Shown here: piece after piece, positions 7,790-17,103 of the stretch
Layout: every line of letters starts with the position of its first letter
Numbering within the stretch: position 1 is the stretch's first letter
DNA from: JAGQYH01 sp041393015
Lineage (GTDB): Bacteria > Bacteroidota > Bacteroidia > Chitinophagales > JADIYW01
NCBI GenBank assembly: GCA_041393015.1
Contig: JAWKKV010000003.1
Coordinates: 186,001 to 250,000 of the forward strand
Length of the DNA stretch: 64,000 nucleotides
Direction of reading: 5' to 3'
Notes under the pieces: model-generated
What the model was told of the DNA's origin: nothing
The model's database searches: none
The model's input: the letters and a program-made list of their open reading frames with translations, nothing else
Position numbers and translations under genes: made by a program

Positions 7790-9904
7790 CTAAGATATCC
7801 TACTCCAATAATTTCCCTCTTTAAAGTATTCCATTACATATCTTCTGGTGCCGATATGTTCGGGTAAGCGCAGTTGTTCATCTTGGGCTAAAATTGCCTT
7901 GGCGGTTTTTCTAGCTTCTTCTAGAATAGCGCCATCGGTTACTAAATTGGCTAAACGTAAACCGCTCATAATGCCACTTTGCCTTGTTCCTGCAATATCG
8001 CCAGGTCCACGCAATTCGAGATCTACTTCTGAAATTTTAAAACCATCATTGGTTTTTACCATGGTTCTCAAACGCTTTAAACCATCGTTGCTGATCTTGT
8101 AATCACTCATTAAAATACAGAAACTTTGGTCGGCGCCACGTCCTACTCTGCCTCTTAATTGATGCAATTGAGACAAGCCAAATCGCTCTGCATTCTCTAT
8201 GATCATAACACTGGCGTTCGGCACATTGACACCTACTTCTATTACGGTGGTGGCTACCATAATTTGGGTTTCTCCTTTGACAAAACGCTGCATTTCAAAA
8301 TCTTTGTCTTGTGGTTTCATTTGTCCATGCACCACACTGATGCGATATTCCGGTGGCGGAAATTTTCGAAGGATAGATTCATAGCCTTGCATCAAATTAT
8401 TCAAATCTAATTTTTCAGATTCTTGAATCAATGGATAAACGATATACACTTGTCGTCCTTTCTTGATTTCATCTCTCAAAAATCCAAACACTTGCAATCT
8501 AGATTTTTCAAATCGATGAACGGTTTTAACGGGTTTTCTGCCGGGCGGTAACTCGTCGATCACGGAGATATCTAGATCGCCGTATAATGTCATGGCTAAG
8601 GTTCTTGGAATAGGCGTAGCGGTCATCACTAAAATATGAGGCGGTTGTTCGCTTTTCTCCCAAAGTCGCGCGCGTTGTGCTACACCAAATCGATGTTGCT
8701 CATCAATTACAATCAAGCCTAAATTTTTGAACACTACTTTGTCTTCAATCAACGCATGTGTTCCGATGAGAATATTCAATTCTCCTTCTTTCAAAGCCGT
8801 AAATAATTGCTTACGCACTTTGCCTTTTACAGAGCCCGTTAAAAGCGCAATGTTTAATCCCAATTGATCGGTTAACTCTTTTAATCCGTTATAGTGTTGT
8901 TGAGCCAAAATTTCTGTAGGCGCCATGATGGCTGCCTGAAAACCGTTATCAATAGCATACAACATGGCGGTTAAGGCAACAATGGTTTTGCCGCTTCCAA
9001 CATCGCCTTGCAACAATCTATTCATCTGATAACCCGATGCCACATCTGCTTTTATTTCTTGAACTACTCTTTTTTGAGCATTGGTCAATTGAAAAGGTAA
9101 AACCTCTGCAAAAAATCGCTTAGACAACTCGCCCATTTCTTTGAAAGCATAACTATGGGCTTTTTGGTAGTTGAGTTTTAAGGCTAGAATCTGGAGTTGA
9201 ATAAAAAAGAGTTCCTCGAACTTTAATCGCCGTTGGGCTTGCTTAAAATGCTCAATAGTAGGAGGAAAGTGAATGAGTTTTAAGGCTTGGTATTTTGAGA
9301 TCAGTCTATATTTTTCAATAACACTTTTTGGCAGGTTTTCATAAATATGGATGGGCTGAACTTGTTGCATTAAGTTCGTCATGATAATAAACAAACCTCT
9401 GCTGTCTAATCCACGAACTTTCATTTTTTCGGTAGAGCTGTACAATGGGCGCATGCCACTGTGTTTTTTCTTACTGAAAACCGTCGCCAATTCCATTTCG
9501 GGATGGGCTAAATTCATTCTGCCTTTGTAGACCGTTGGTTTGCCGTAAATCACATATTCCTGTCCGGGTTGTAAGCTTTCTTTAATCCATTTTACACCTT
9601 TGAACCAAATCAATTCTAATCCTCCGGTTTCATCGCTAAAAAGTGCGGTTAGTCGACTGCCTCTTTTTTGCTTGATTTCTTGTAAGTTGGAAATTTTACC
9701 TTTTATTTGAACGGGATCGCTGATGTTGCGCAGGTCTTTTATTTGGTAAAACTGACTGCGATCAATATGGCGGTAAGGGTAATGGGAGAGTAGATCACCA
9801 AATGTATAAACTCCTAATTCTTTTTGCAGCATGGTTGCTTTTGCCGGTCCAACGCCTTTCAAGAATTCAATAGGTGTGTTTAATAAATTTGGATCAATAC
9901 TCAT
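7790..9904 (-). CDS. recG: ATP-dependent DNA helicase RecG
   Basis: 704 residues, normal for RecG. Residues about 1-200 are the wedge/OB region (FLKGVGPAKATMLQKELGV, QIKGKISNL). The helicase core has Walker A GDVGSGKT (about residue 300), the DEQH box in IVIDEQHRFGVAQR, motif III MTATPIPRTLAMT, and motif VI with QLRGRVGRG. The C-terminal TAD-like region includes LRGPGDIAGTRQSG. RecG remodels stalled forks and Holliday junctions in the cytoplasm. It is transcribed alone, with a repeat-filled 520-base gap before gldD. Confidence 0.98.
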   Translation of the reverse strand: MSIDPNLLNTPIEFLKGVGPAKATMLQKELGVYTFGDLLSHYPYRHIDRSQFYQIKDLRNISDPVQIKGKISNLQEIKQKRGSRLTALFSDETGGLELIWFKGVKWIKESLQPGQEYVIYGKPTVYKGRMNLAHPEMELATVFSKKKHSGMRPLYSSTEKMKVRGLDSRGLFIIMTNLMQQVQPIHIYENLPKSVIEKYRLISKYQALKLIHFPPTIEHFKQAQRRLKFEELFFIQLQILALKLNYQKAHSYAFKEMGELSKRFFAEVLPFQLTNAQKRVVQEIKADVASGYQMNRLLQGDVGSGKTIVALTAMLYAIDNGFQAAIMAPTEILAQQHYNGLKELTDQLGLNIALLTGSVKGKVRKQLFTALKEGELNILIGTHALIEDKVVFKNLGLIVIDEQHRFGVAQRARLWEKSEQPPHILVMTATPIPRTLAMTLYGDLDISVIDELPPGRKPVKTVHRFEKSRLQVFGFLRDEIKKGRQVYIVYPLIQESEKLDLNNLMQGYESILRKFPPPEYRISVVHGQMKPQDKDFEMQRFVKGETQIMVATTVIEVGVNVPNASVMIIENAERFGLSQLHQLRGRVGRGADQSFCILMSDYKISNDGLKRLRTMVKTNDGFKISEVDLELRGPGDIAGTRQSGIMSGLRLANLVTDGAILEEARKTAKAILAQDEQLRLPEHIGTRRYVMEYFKEGNYWSRIS

Positions 9905-10020
9905 TTGTATACTAAAGTCATTCGATTTACAACGAATTTAAAATGATTTAGGAGTAATTTTTAATTTTTCAACAAAAGGTTATACTCTCAATCTGTTCAT
10001 AGGAAACTTAATATTTTTTG

Positions 10021-10335
10021 AACACAGATTTATTGATCCATATCTTTACCATTCTGCTTTTAACAGTCACTTTTGCTCCCTCAAAAAAATGCCTATGGAT
10101 TTAAATGGATTGCCACGGATATAATCCTTTGGATTAAACGGTATGATCATAGAGCGATTTTGCCTATTACTATTCCAACTTTGTTCAGCATTTTGGCAAC
10201 TATCTTTTTTTAAACACAGATTTATTGAAGACAATTTTAATTTTCTGCAAGAAACATTAAGTAGTTTTCCTTAAATAAAGTCACTATGGATTAAAATAGA
10301 TTTCCACGGATATAATCCTTTGGATTATCTGAAAA
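10021..10335. repeat. Dispersed intergenic repeat, two tandem copies
   Basis: Copy A covers about 10021-10136 and copy B about 10213-10335. Shared blocks are AACACAGATTTATTGA and a GGATTN-CCACGGATATAATCC core. An inverted relative sits at about 52480-52630 (minus strand), with TTTTTTGAACACAGATTTG and TTCACGGATATAATCCG, and a trace at about 57407-57430. Confidence 0.7.
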
Positions 10336-10377
10336 ATTTGTGAGAATTAGTGAAATTGGCGTCTTATATTTTATTAT

Positions 10378-10401
10378 AAACAACCAAACAACCAAACAAC
10401 C
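10378..10401. repeat. 8-bp tandem repeat AAACAACC x3
   Basis: Three perfect AAACAACC units, then degenerate copies up to the end of gldD. A simple slippage-type repeat lying just past the gldD stop codon, comparable with the 8-base repeat that abuts radC. Confidence 0.85.
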
Positions 10402-10426
10402 GAAAATCCGAACAACCAAACCTCCC

Positions 10427-11023
10427 TTACTCCCAAACTACCGTCTTCATCATGGCAGAAATATCTTCTCTTAGAAACTCAATAACAGGTCTTAAAGAAT
10501 CGGCGTTAGGGTGTTCATTGAAATAGAGTGATCCTCGTAAAAAGTTGGTGGCACTATCGGTTACATAAAACTGAATACTGGACGCTACATCTCCGCCTAA
10601 ATCAAACAATTTGCCATTGACTTGATCGGTTAAAATGGTTGTTTCATCAATGAAATCTGCTTTTTGTACATGTTTCATTGAGTATTTATAGGCATCATTA
10701 ATCGATTGCTCTAATTTTTCCGGCGTATCAATGGCCACATAAGTTAAATGTAGTTTTCCATTAAAATAGGGAAAGGAAATATTTAACCAACAAGGATGAT
10801 CAGGTATATCGTTAAAAAACTTTTCTTTTTTTTCTACTGTGCCGTAGGCTGGATATTGGAATGTAAAAGGACAATAGTCAGCTTGAAATGACTGATATTC
10901 TTTTTTAGGCATATCAATTCTAAAAAAGCCTTTAGGTTTTGGCGTATAAACTTCTTCTTCGCAAGCTGTTAAAGCAAATAAAAAGATCAAAATAAATACA
11001 AAGAGTGAATTATGCCGCTTCAT
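10427..11023 (-). CDS. gldD: Gliding motility lipoprotein GldD
   Basis: 198 residues with a lipoprotein signal (hydrophobic FVFILIFLFALTAC, Cys about 21) followed by EEEVYTPKPKGFFRIDMP, the conserved start of mature GldD. Aromatic beta segments (CPFTFQYPAYG, CWLNISFPYF) continue the family pattern. GldD is an outer- or inner-membrane-tethered lipoprotein needed with the other Gld proteins for gliding and T9SS function in Flavobacteria; homologues also occur in non-gliding members. It overlaps the end of gldE by 14 bases, so the two are co-translated in the mutY-ssb-gldE-gldD run. Confidence 0.95.
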   Translation of the reverse strand: MKRHNSLFVFILIFLFALTACEEEVYTPKPKGFFRIDMPKKEYQSFQADYCPFTFQYPAYGTVEKKEKFFNDIPDHPCWLNISFPYFNGKLHLTYVAIDTPEKLEQSINDAYKYSMKHVQKADFIDETTILTDQVNGKLFDLGGDVASSIQFYVTDSATNFLRGSLYFNEHPNADSLRPVIEFLREDISAMMKTVVWE

Positions 11024-12365
11024 CTACCTTTTTATGAATCGTTAATTGAACCCTTACAATACGAATATTATTAACGGTTATTATTCTGAAACTATAATTA
11101 TCCAATGTAATCAAATCTCCCGATTTTGGTAAAGTTCCATTGATTTCCAAAATTAGTCCTGCTAGCGTATCAGCATCGCCTTTGATATTGTTAAAAGCAT
11201 CTGTTGGCAACCCAACTACTCTACAAACATCATTTAGTTGAGTTTTTCCTTGAAATAAGAAAGTAGACTCATCTATTTTCTTGTATTGAATTTCAACTTC
11301 ATCATCAAATTCGTCGATGATTTCTCCAATCACTTCTTCTAAAACATCTTCAAGTGTTATTAAACCGGAAGCGCCGCCATATTCATCTACTACAATAGCC
11401 AAGTGAATCCTTTTTTGTCGAAATTCTTCTAATAGATCACTTATTTTTTTGGATTCCGGCACATAGAATGCCTGTCGAAGTAATTGATGCCATTTAAAGT
11501 CAGCAGGTTCTTCTAAATGTGCCAATAAATCTTTAGCATATAAAATACCGGTTACGTTGTCGAAACTTTCTTTATAAATGGGAATTCTTGAATAGCCTGA
11601 AGTAGTAACAATTTTAAACAATTCTGCAAAATCTACAGATTCATCCGCCGCTACAACATCCACTCTAGATTGCATGATTTGCTTCACGGTAATGTTGCCA
11701 AACTTTACAATTCCTTTTAAGATATTTTTGTTTTCCTCCGTTTCGGAAGTACCAACACTTAGCTCAATAGCCTTATCAATATCTTCTGAAGTCATGGAAG
11801 AATCTTTCTTTCTCAATCTATTTTGAATAAGGTCAGATGATTTGTTGAGTAACTTTACCAATGGACTGGTTAAAAAATACATCAACGTGAGTAAATTAAC
11901 CGTTCTAAAAGCCATGTTGAGATTTCGCTTAGTAGCATATGTTTTTGGGATAATTTCCCCAAAAAGCACTAAAAAGGAAGTGATAATAACGGCTTGAAAA
12001 ACCCATTCAATGGTGGTGTTGCCCTCAAAATCGAAAAGTTTACCAATTACAAAGTAAGAAGACATGATAAAAGCAACATTAAATAGGTTGTTGCCTAAAA
12101 GTATCGTTCCTAATAATCGCTCAGGATGTTTTAGAAACTGATCTATCCGATTAGCTTTTTGCTGTTTGAGGTCTAATTCATGAATTTGTTTAGGACTCAA
12201 TGAAAAGAAAGCCACCTCTGATCCGGAAATCAATGCAGATAACCAGATCAATAATAGCATAATAAACACAGCGGGTAACATGGCTATGTCCCAGTGAAAG
12301 TATTGGAAAATATTTAAATCCGATAATATTTGTGTCAAGCTACTCTGCCAACTGTCGTCTTCCAA
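11010..12365 (-). CDS. gldE: GldE, CNNM/CorC-type CBS-domain membrane protein
   Basis: 451 residues. An N-terminal CNNM (DUF21) region with about three or four membrane helices (AVFIMLLLIWLSALISG, then the signature SGSEVAFFSLSPKQ) is followed by paired CBS domains (about residues 215-335, IMQSRVDVVAADESV, LAIVVDEYGGASGLITLEDVLEEV) and a C-terminal CorC/HlyC domain. This is the GldE architecture, linked to gliding with GldD; related proteins act in magnesium or cobalt export. It sits between ssb (22 bases upstream) and gldD (overlapping). Confidence 0.95.
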   Translation of the reverse strand: MEDDSWQSSLTQILSDLNIFQYFHWDIAMLPAVFIMLLLIWLSALISGSEVAFFSLSPKQIHELDLKQQKANRIDQFLKHPERLLGTILLGNNLFNVAFIMSSYFVIGKLFDFEGNTTIEWVFQAVIITSFLVLFGEIIPKTYATKRNLNMAFRTVNLLTLMYFLTSPLVKLLNKSSDLIQNRLRKKDSSMTSEDIDKAIELSVGTSETEENKNILKGIVKFGNITVKQIMQSRVDVVAADESVDFAELFKIVTTSGYSRIPIYKESFDNVTGILYAKDLLAHLEEPADFKWHQLLRQAFYVPESKKISDLLEEFRQKRIHLAIVVDEYGGASGLITLEDVLEEVIGEIIDEFDDEVEIQYKKIDESTFLFQGKTQLNDVCRVVGLPTDAFNNIKGDADTLAGLILEINGTLPKSGDLITLDNYSFRIITVNNIRIVRVQLTIHKKVDEAA

Positions 12366-12387
12366 GTTTCAATCGTTAAGTTAAAAA

Positions 12388-12840
12388 TCAGAATGGTAAA
12401 TCATCGTTCGGTTCATCTAAAACGATGTCGTCACTTGAATTACTGCTATTGCTACTACTGCTAGAATTGTCAGAATAGGTTTGGGAATCGCCATTTGATC
12501 CGCCTTCTCCTTTTTTGTCTAGCATTTGTAAGCTAGTGCCCACTACTTCTGTAATGTATCTTTTATTGCCGTCTTTATCGTCCCAGTTTCTCGTTCTCAA
12601 TCTACCTTCAATAAAGACTAAACTTCCTTTTTTAATATATTTTTCAGCTATTTCAGCCAATTTTCTCCATAAAACAATATTGTGCCATTCCGTTTGCTCA
12701 ACTCTATTGCCATCCTTTGTAGTGTAAGATTCCGAAGTAGCGATAGGAAAGTTGGCTACCACATTATTCCCGTCTAAATGTCTTACTTCCGGGTCTTTTC
12801 CTAAATGTCCAATTAAAATTACTTTGTTTACTCCTCTCAT
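12388..12840 (-). CDS. ssb: Single-stranded DNA-binding protein
   Basis: 150 residues. The OB fold is clear (NKVILIGHLGKDPEVR, TEWHNIVLWRKLAEIAEKYIKKGS, LVFIEGRLRTRNWDDKDG). A serine/asparagine-rich linker (about 115-138) leads to the acidic tip DDLPF, the docking site for partner repair and replication proteins. It coats single-stranded DNA during replication and repair. It lies between mutY and gldE in the same orientation, a common Bacteroidota arrangement. Confidence 0.97.
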   Translation of the reverse strand: MRGVNKVILIGHLGKDPEVRHLDGNNVVANFPIATSESYTTKDGNRVEQTEWHNIVLWRKLAEIAEKYIKKGSLVFIEGRLRTRNWDDKDGNKRYITEVVGTSLQMLDKKGEGGSNGDSQTYSDNSSSSSNSSNSSDDIVLDEPNDDLPF

Positions 12841-12936
12841 TTTTCAATATTCATTTCAAGCTCATCAAGCTTCCTTTAATAATAATAACCAAATATAAAC
12901 AGATTCCAAAATTTATAAGCTATTCTTCCACTTTAG

Positions 12937-14019
12937 TTATTCAGCTTGATGTAAAAGTATTTTAGCTTCTTCTTCAAAAAATGTGTTTATAATTCTTGGA
13001 AAAGCGAACTGATGAAGTTGCTTTCTTAATACTAGAGTCCAATTTGGATCAAATTCCATACTTTCTATGTCATTATTTTTAATTAAAATGAACTGAGCGG
13101 TGATATTTTGATGGGTTAAAACTTGTTTTAACAGTTGGGATGTAAATTGATGTTCGCCTTTATTGATAGTGGTTTCCAGTAATTTATTAATCTTTTTTAA
13201 TTGTTTGATAGATTGAATTTTTTTGTCGGTTTCTATCATTGGAAATTCATATAAATTTTTCCAAATGTCGTTATTGGAGCGCTTGGTAATAATTATTTTT
13301 TCGTTGTTGTAAATAATGAAGTAATTGAAAAAACGATCTCTCTTTTTAATCTTTTTTGATTTGATGGGTAATAACTCAATAATGCCTTTTTTAAAAGCAA
13401 CACAGTCATTTTGAAATGGGCATTGTTCGCAACTTGGATTTTTTGGAGTGCATTGCATCGCTCCGAAATTCATAATAGCTTGATTATAATCTGCCGGATT
13501 TATTTTATCCAACTCTTTTTGTGCTATCTCTTTAAACAATTTTTTCCCTTGAGGTGTATCAATGGGTTCAGTGATACCAAAAATTCTAGATAAAACTCTG
13601 TAAACATTGCCATCTACGACAGCAACTGCCTCATCAAATGCAAAAGAAGCAATGGCAGCAGCAGTGTATTCTCCAACCCCTTTTAATTTAAGCAGTTCAT
13701 TATAGTTGTTAGGGAAAATGCCATCGTATACATCAACAACCGTTTTTGCCGCCAAATGTAAATTTCTAGCTCTTGAATAATAGCCTAAACCTTCCCAAAG
13801 TTTTAATACTTTATCTTGCGGAGCATTCGCTAAATCTTGAACAGTTGGGAAAGCTTCAATAAATTTTAAGTAATAAGGTGTGCCTTGTGCTACTCTGGTT
13901 TGTTGTAGGATAATTTCAGACAACCAAATTTTATAAGGATCTTTAGTTGCCTTCCACGGAAGTGCTCTATGATTGGCTTCATACCAATCTAATAATTTAT
14001 AATGTATTGCACTTGCCAT
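12937..14019 (-). CDS. mutY: A/G-specific adenine glycosylase MutY
   Basis: 360 residues. The catalytic region has SEIILQQTRV (the glutamate of the family) and the helix-hairpin-helix LKGVGEYTAAA followed by the VVDGNV aspartate. The four iron-sulfur cysteines are in CTPKNPSCEQCPFQNDC (about 193-209). The C-terminal MutT-like domain, which recognises 8-oxoG, starts near residue 225 with RDRFFNYFIIYN. It removes A opposite 8-oxoG. First gene of the mutY-ssb-gldE-gldD run and divergent from HU. Confidence 0.97.
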   Translation of the reverse strand: MASAIHYKLLDWYEANHRALPWKATKDPYKIWLSEIILQQTRVAQGTPYYLKFIEAFPTVQDLANAPQDKVLKLWEGLGYYSRARNLHLAAKTVVDVYDGIFPNNYNELLKLKGVGEYTAAAIASFAFDEAVAVVDGNVYRVLSRIFGITEPIDTPQGKKLFKEIAQKELDKINPADYNQAIMNFGAMQCTPKNPSCEQCPFQNDCVAFKKGIIELLPIKSKKIKKRDRFFNYFIIYNNEKIIITKRSNNDIWKNLYEFPMIETDKKIQSIKQLKKINKLLETTINKGEHQFTSQLLKQVLTHQNITAQFILIKNNDIESMEFDPNWTLVLRKQLHQFAFPRIINTFFEEEAKILLHQAE

Positions 14020-14155
14020 ATTTTGTGCTATTTTTAAGGAAAATGTGTTTTATATTTATTAACAAACAAAATAAAACATGAAGTGTCTACGAAATGTGAA
14101 AAAATAATATAAAATTTGCACGAAGTAACACATTTTCAACCAAATACGAATATTC

Positions 14156-14452
14156 ATGAGAAAAGCAGACATCGTAAATAAGATTGCAGATTCCACAGGT
14201 GTACCTAAAGTAGATGTATTGGTAACATTGGAAGCCTTTTTTAAGGAAGTTAAAGATTCCATAACTGCAGGTGAAAATGTATATATAAGAGGTTTTGGAA
14301 GTTTTGTTAGAAAAACCAGAGCTGCCAAAATTGGAAGAAATATTAAAAAGAACGTTGCGATTGATATTCCTGAGCACGACATTCCTTCTTTTAAACCAGC
14401 TAAAGTATTCATGGAAAAAGTGAAAACGAAAAGCATTCAAGACAGGAAATAG
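14156..14452 (+). CDS. hup: HU-family DNA-binding protein
   Basis: 98 residues, an HU/IHF fold: MRKADIVNKIADSTGVPKVDV (dimer helices), the beta arm signature YIRGFGSFVRKTRAAKIGRNIKK (residues about 46-68) with VAIDIPEHDIPSFKPAKVF after it. The conserved proline normally at the arm tip is replaced in the K-N-V-A-I-D-I-P run, as in many Bacteroidota HU variants. Abundant nucleoid protein. It is divergent from mutY and sits 5 bases before the TPR gene, so it leads the HU-TPR-mS38-like-rng operon. Confidence 0.95.
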   Translation: MRKADIVNKIADSTGVPKVDVLVTLEAFFKEVKDSITAGENVYIRGFGSFVRKTRAAKIGRNIKKNVAIDIPEHDIPSFKPAKVFMEKVKTKSIQDRK

Positions 14453-14457
14453 ACACA

Positions 14458-15261
14458 GTGCGTAAAGAACATTTTTTAGTAGTAGGACTTGGAGTGGCAA
14501 TGGTATTTGCACTTTATTTTTTTGGGGTAACACATAAAAAGGATAAAGAACCGGCCAATATAGCTAGGCAGCACTCATTTTCAGATTACGAAGCGTTACA
14601 ATTTCAAAAGATTCCGGAGGCGGATGCCAACACTATAAAGGAATTAAAACGAACACTCACTTTACAACCAAGTTTGGAGAATACTTTAGCACTAAGTAAA
14701 GCTTGGGAAGCTATTGGTAACTATCCGTTAGGCGCTTACTATTTTTATAAAAGTTCAGAGCTAGAGCCGGATAAAGCGGATTGGCAAGTGACCGGTGATA
14801 AATTATATAATAGTTACAAAAACTATAGCGACACACTCATTACGGATAATCTTCTTACCTTTGCACTCGCTTCATACGAAAAAGCAATAAATTCTTCGAA
14901 AGAGAAAGTTGATTTGAAAATGAAGTTGGCCGAAGTTTACGTGGAAAGTCCTGAACCTATGAAGGGCATTTTGATGTTGAGGGAAATTGTAGATAGTATT
15001 CCTGATTACATACCAGCAATAATGCGTTTGGGTAGACTTTCACTTCAAACCGGTCAGTTTGACAAAGCGGTAGAACGCTTTGATAAAGTTCTTGAAATTG
15101 ATCCTGTGAATACAGAAGCAATGTATTTTTTAGCCCTCACTAACGAAGGTTTAGGAAATATTGACGAAGCTATTCGCTTAATGGAAATTTGCAAAGATTT
15201 AGTGCAGATTCCAGAGTTTTCTCAAGAAGTTGACGCTTATATAAATAATTTAAAGAAATAA
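14458..15261 (+). CDS. Membrane-anchored TPR protein
   Basis: 267 residues, starting at GTG 14458 only 5 bases after the HU stop. One N-terminal hydrophobic helix (about residues 5-22, FLVVGLGVAMVFALYFFG) anchors it facing the periplasm. From about residue 55 the protein is a series of tetratricopeptide repeats, clearest at IPAIMRLGRLSLQTGQFDK and EAMYFLALTNEGLGNIDEA. The family always seems to lie in this HU-to-rng cluster in Bacteroidota. Inferred role: protein-protein scaffold; no known partner. Confidence 0.88.
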   Translation: MRKEHFLVVGLGVAMVFALYFFGVTHKKDKEPANIARQHSFSDYEALQFQKIPEADANTIKELKRTLTLQPSLENTLALSKAWEAIGNYPLGAYYFYKSSELEPDKADWQVTGDKLYNSYKNYSDTLITDNLLTFALASYEKAINSSKEKVDLKMKLAEVYVESPEPMKGILMLREIVDSIPDYIPAIMRLGRLSLQTGQFDKAVERFDKVLEIDPVNTEAMYFLALTNEGLGNIDEAIRLMEICKDLVQIPEFSQEVDAYINNLKK

Positions 15262-15274
15262 AAAATATACGATT

Positions 15275-15367
15275 ATGCCTTGTGGTAAAAAAAGAAAAAG
15301 ACATAAGATAGCTACACACAAAAGGAAGAAACGTCTAAGAAAGAATAGACACAAGACTAAGAAATAG
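15275..15367 (+). CDS. AURKAIP1/COX24 (mS38-like) small basic protein
   Basis: 30 codons: ATG at 15275, TAG at 15365. The sequence begins MPCGKKRKRHKIATHKRKKR and ends in RHKTKK, over half Lys/Arg/His. It matches the AURKAIP1/COX24 domain, the bacterial relative of the mitochondrial ribosomal protein mS38, found in this exact place between the HU-TPR genes and rng in Bacteroidota. Too short for usual ORF callers. It is expected to bind the small ribosomal subunit. It lies 13 bases downstream of the TPR gene, in the same operon. Confidence 0.92.
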   Translation: MPCGKKRKRHKIATHKRKKRLRKNRHKTKK

Positions 15368-15430
15368 TCTCCCTCTCCATATTTAGCAGCAGCATGCATG
15401 ACATTATTTTAATGGCGCTTAAAAAGGCGC

Positions 15431-16984
15431 ATGGAAAAAGTATATCTTATGGAAAGAGACTTAGTCATTAAAAAAAATGGGAAAGGTGTACAGATAGCAT
15501 TGTTAGAAGATAGGCGGTTAGTTGAATTTCATGTTGATAATGAAAAAGAGACATTTAGTACCGGGAATATATATCTAGGAAGAATAAAGAAGATTAACCC
15601 AGGATTGAAAGCTGCTTTTGTTAGCATTGGACACTCTAAGGAGGCTTTTATTCATTATACTGATCTTAGCCCCAATATTCGTTCAATACTAAAGTATACT
15701 CATCAGGCAATTAATGATATTAAGAGTCCTGACATTACCAAGTTTAAAAATGAACCGCAAATTGATAAAGGCGGACTCATTGAAAAGGTACTAAAAAAAG
15801 GTGATCTGGTATTGACACAGATCATGAAAGAGCCTATCTCTACCAAAGGTCCAAGATTAACTTGTGAAATATCCTTACCCGGAAGATATATTGTTTTAAC
15901 GCCTTTCGGAGACACTATCGGTATCTCTAAAAAGATTGTAGATCGCGACGAAAGAAAGCGGTTACAAAACTTATTGAAGAGTGTTAAGCCGAATAACTTT
16001 GGTATTGTAGCCAGAACAAATGCTCAAGGCATGCAAACGGCAGAAATTCACAAGGATATTAGTAATCTGCTCAAAAAATGGGAGACCATCACTAAGCAAT
16101 TAAAAGATGCCAATCCTCCCAAAATGATTATGTCTGAAATAGATAAATCGTTGAGTATCATTAGAGATATTATGAATGATTCTTTCAGTTCTATTTCTAC
16201 TGATGATAGTGAATTACATAGCAATGTTAGTGAATACATCCAAAGAGTTGCACCTGACAAGCAAGATATAGTTAAGCTTTATAAAGCTAAGAAACCCATT
16301 TTTGAGGCTTTTAATGTTAATCGACAAATAAAATCTGCTTTTGGAAATGCAGTAACCTTAAAAAGTGGCGCTTATTTAGTGATTGAGCATACTGAAGCGC
16401 TGCATGTAATTGATGTCAATAGTGGACCTAAAATCAATCGAACTGACGATCAAGATACCAATGCATTTAATGTAAACAAAGAGGCGGCAATTGAAATTGG
16501 CCGTCAACTTAGGTTAAGAAATATTGGCGGTATAATAGTAGTAGATTTTATTGATATGAAATCTGCCGCTTACAGAAATGAGATTCTTAAGATTATGCAA
16601 TTGGCCTTGAAGCCCGATAAATCTAAGCATAGCATTTTGCCCATTAGTAAGTTTGGATTAATGGAAATTACCCGACAGCGATCTAGTGCAGAATTAACGA
16701 TTGACACCACTGAGCCTACGCCACCAGAGAATGGAAGAATCGAAAGTTGTTTGCTTTTAATAGATAAAATTAGCAGAGAGCTTCATAAGTCAATGGAGAC
16801 TGAAACTCCGGCTAGAACGCTCTATGTTCATCCTTTCGTTGAAGCCTATTTAAGACAAAGGTTTAAGGCTTTTCAAAGAAAATGGTTTATGAAATATAAA
16901 TCATGGTTGAATATTATTGGGGACAGTAGTTTTGATTTAATGGAGTTTACTGTTTGCGATAAAAATGGTGAAATTATTCAGTAG
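15431..16984 (+). CDS. rng: Ribonuclease G/E
   Basis: 517 residues. An S1-like domain at the front (FSTGNIYLGRIKKINPGLKAAFVSIG) is followed by the RNase E/G catalytic core with the DNase I-like subdomain (about residues 310-380): HVIDVNSGPK, GGIIVVDFIDMK, where the two aspartates hold magnesium. The zinc-link motif is not obvious. It processes rRNA, tRNA and mRNA 5' ends. The first ATG at 15431 lies after a weak purine stretch; an ATG seven codons in is the alternative. It follows the mS38-like gene by 63 bases. Confidence 0.97.
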   Translation: MEKVYLMERDLVIKKNGKGVQIALLEDRRLVEFHVDNEKETFSTGNIYLGRIKKINPGLKAAFVSIGHSKEAFIHYTDLSPNIRSILKYTHQAINDIKSPDITKFKNEPQIDKGGLIEKVLKKGDLVLTQIMKEPISTKGPRLTCEISLPGRYIVLTPFGDTIGISKKIVDRDERKRLQNLLKSVKPNNFGIVARTNAQGMQTAEIHKDISNLLKKWETITKQLKDANPPKMIMSEIDKSLSIIRDIMNDSFSSISTDDSELHSNVSEYIQRVAPDKQDIVKLYKAKKPIFEAFNVNRQIKSAFGNAVTLKSGAYLVIEHTEALHVIDVNSGPKINRTDDQDTNAFNVNKEAAIEIGRQLRLRNIGGIIVVDFIDMKSAAYRNEILKIMQLALKPDKSKHSILPISKFGLMEITRQRSSAELTIDTTEPTPPENGRIESCLLLIDKISRELHKSMETETPARTLYVHPFVEAYLRQRFKAFQRKWFMKYKSWLNIIGDSSFDLMEFTVCDKNGEIIQ

Positions 16985-17103
16985 GCATGTTTTTTGATTC
17001 TACTATTTCTATGATTTTGAATTATATTTAAGCAAAATCAATAGTCGTATTTATAATTTTTTTGAATCAACTATCGTTTCAAAACAAACCAACTTCAATT
17101 CTG

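Larger units (their letters stand above)
9905..10426. other. Gene-free stretch with two copies of a dispersed repeat
   Basis: No credible ORF. AACACAGATTTATTGA occurs at 10021-10036 and at 10213-10228, and each is followed about 70 bases later by a related block containing CCACGGATATAATCCTTTGG, ending near 10136 and 10335. The two units are offset by roughly 190 bases. A short 8-base tandem repeat closes the stretch at 10378-10401. Confidence 0.8.

Noticed and set aside
17062..17103. TTG start for the caspase gene
   Set aside because: The ATG at 17104 begins a clean signal peptide; the longer form would bury it.
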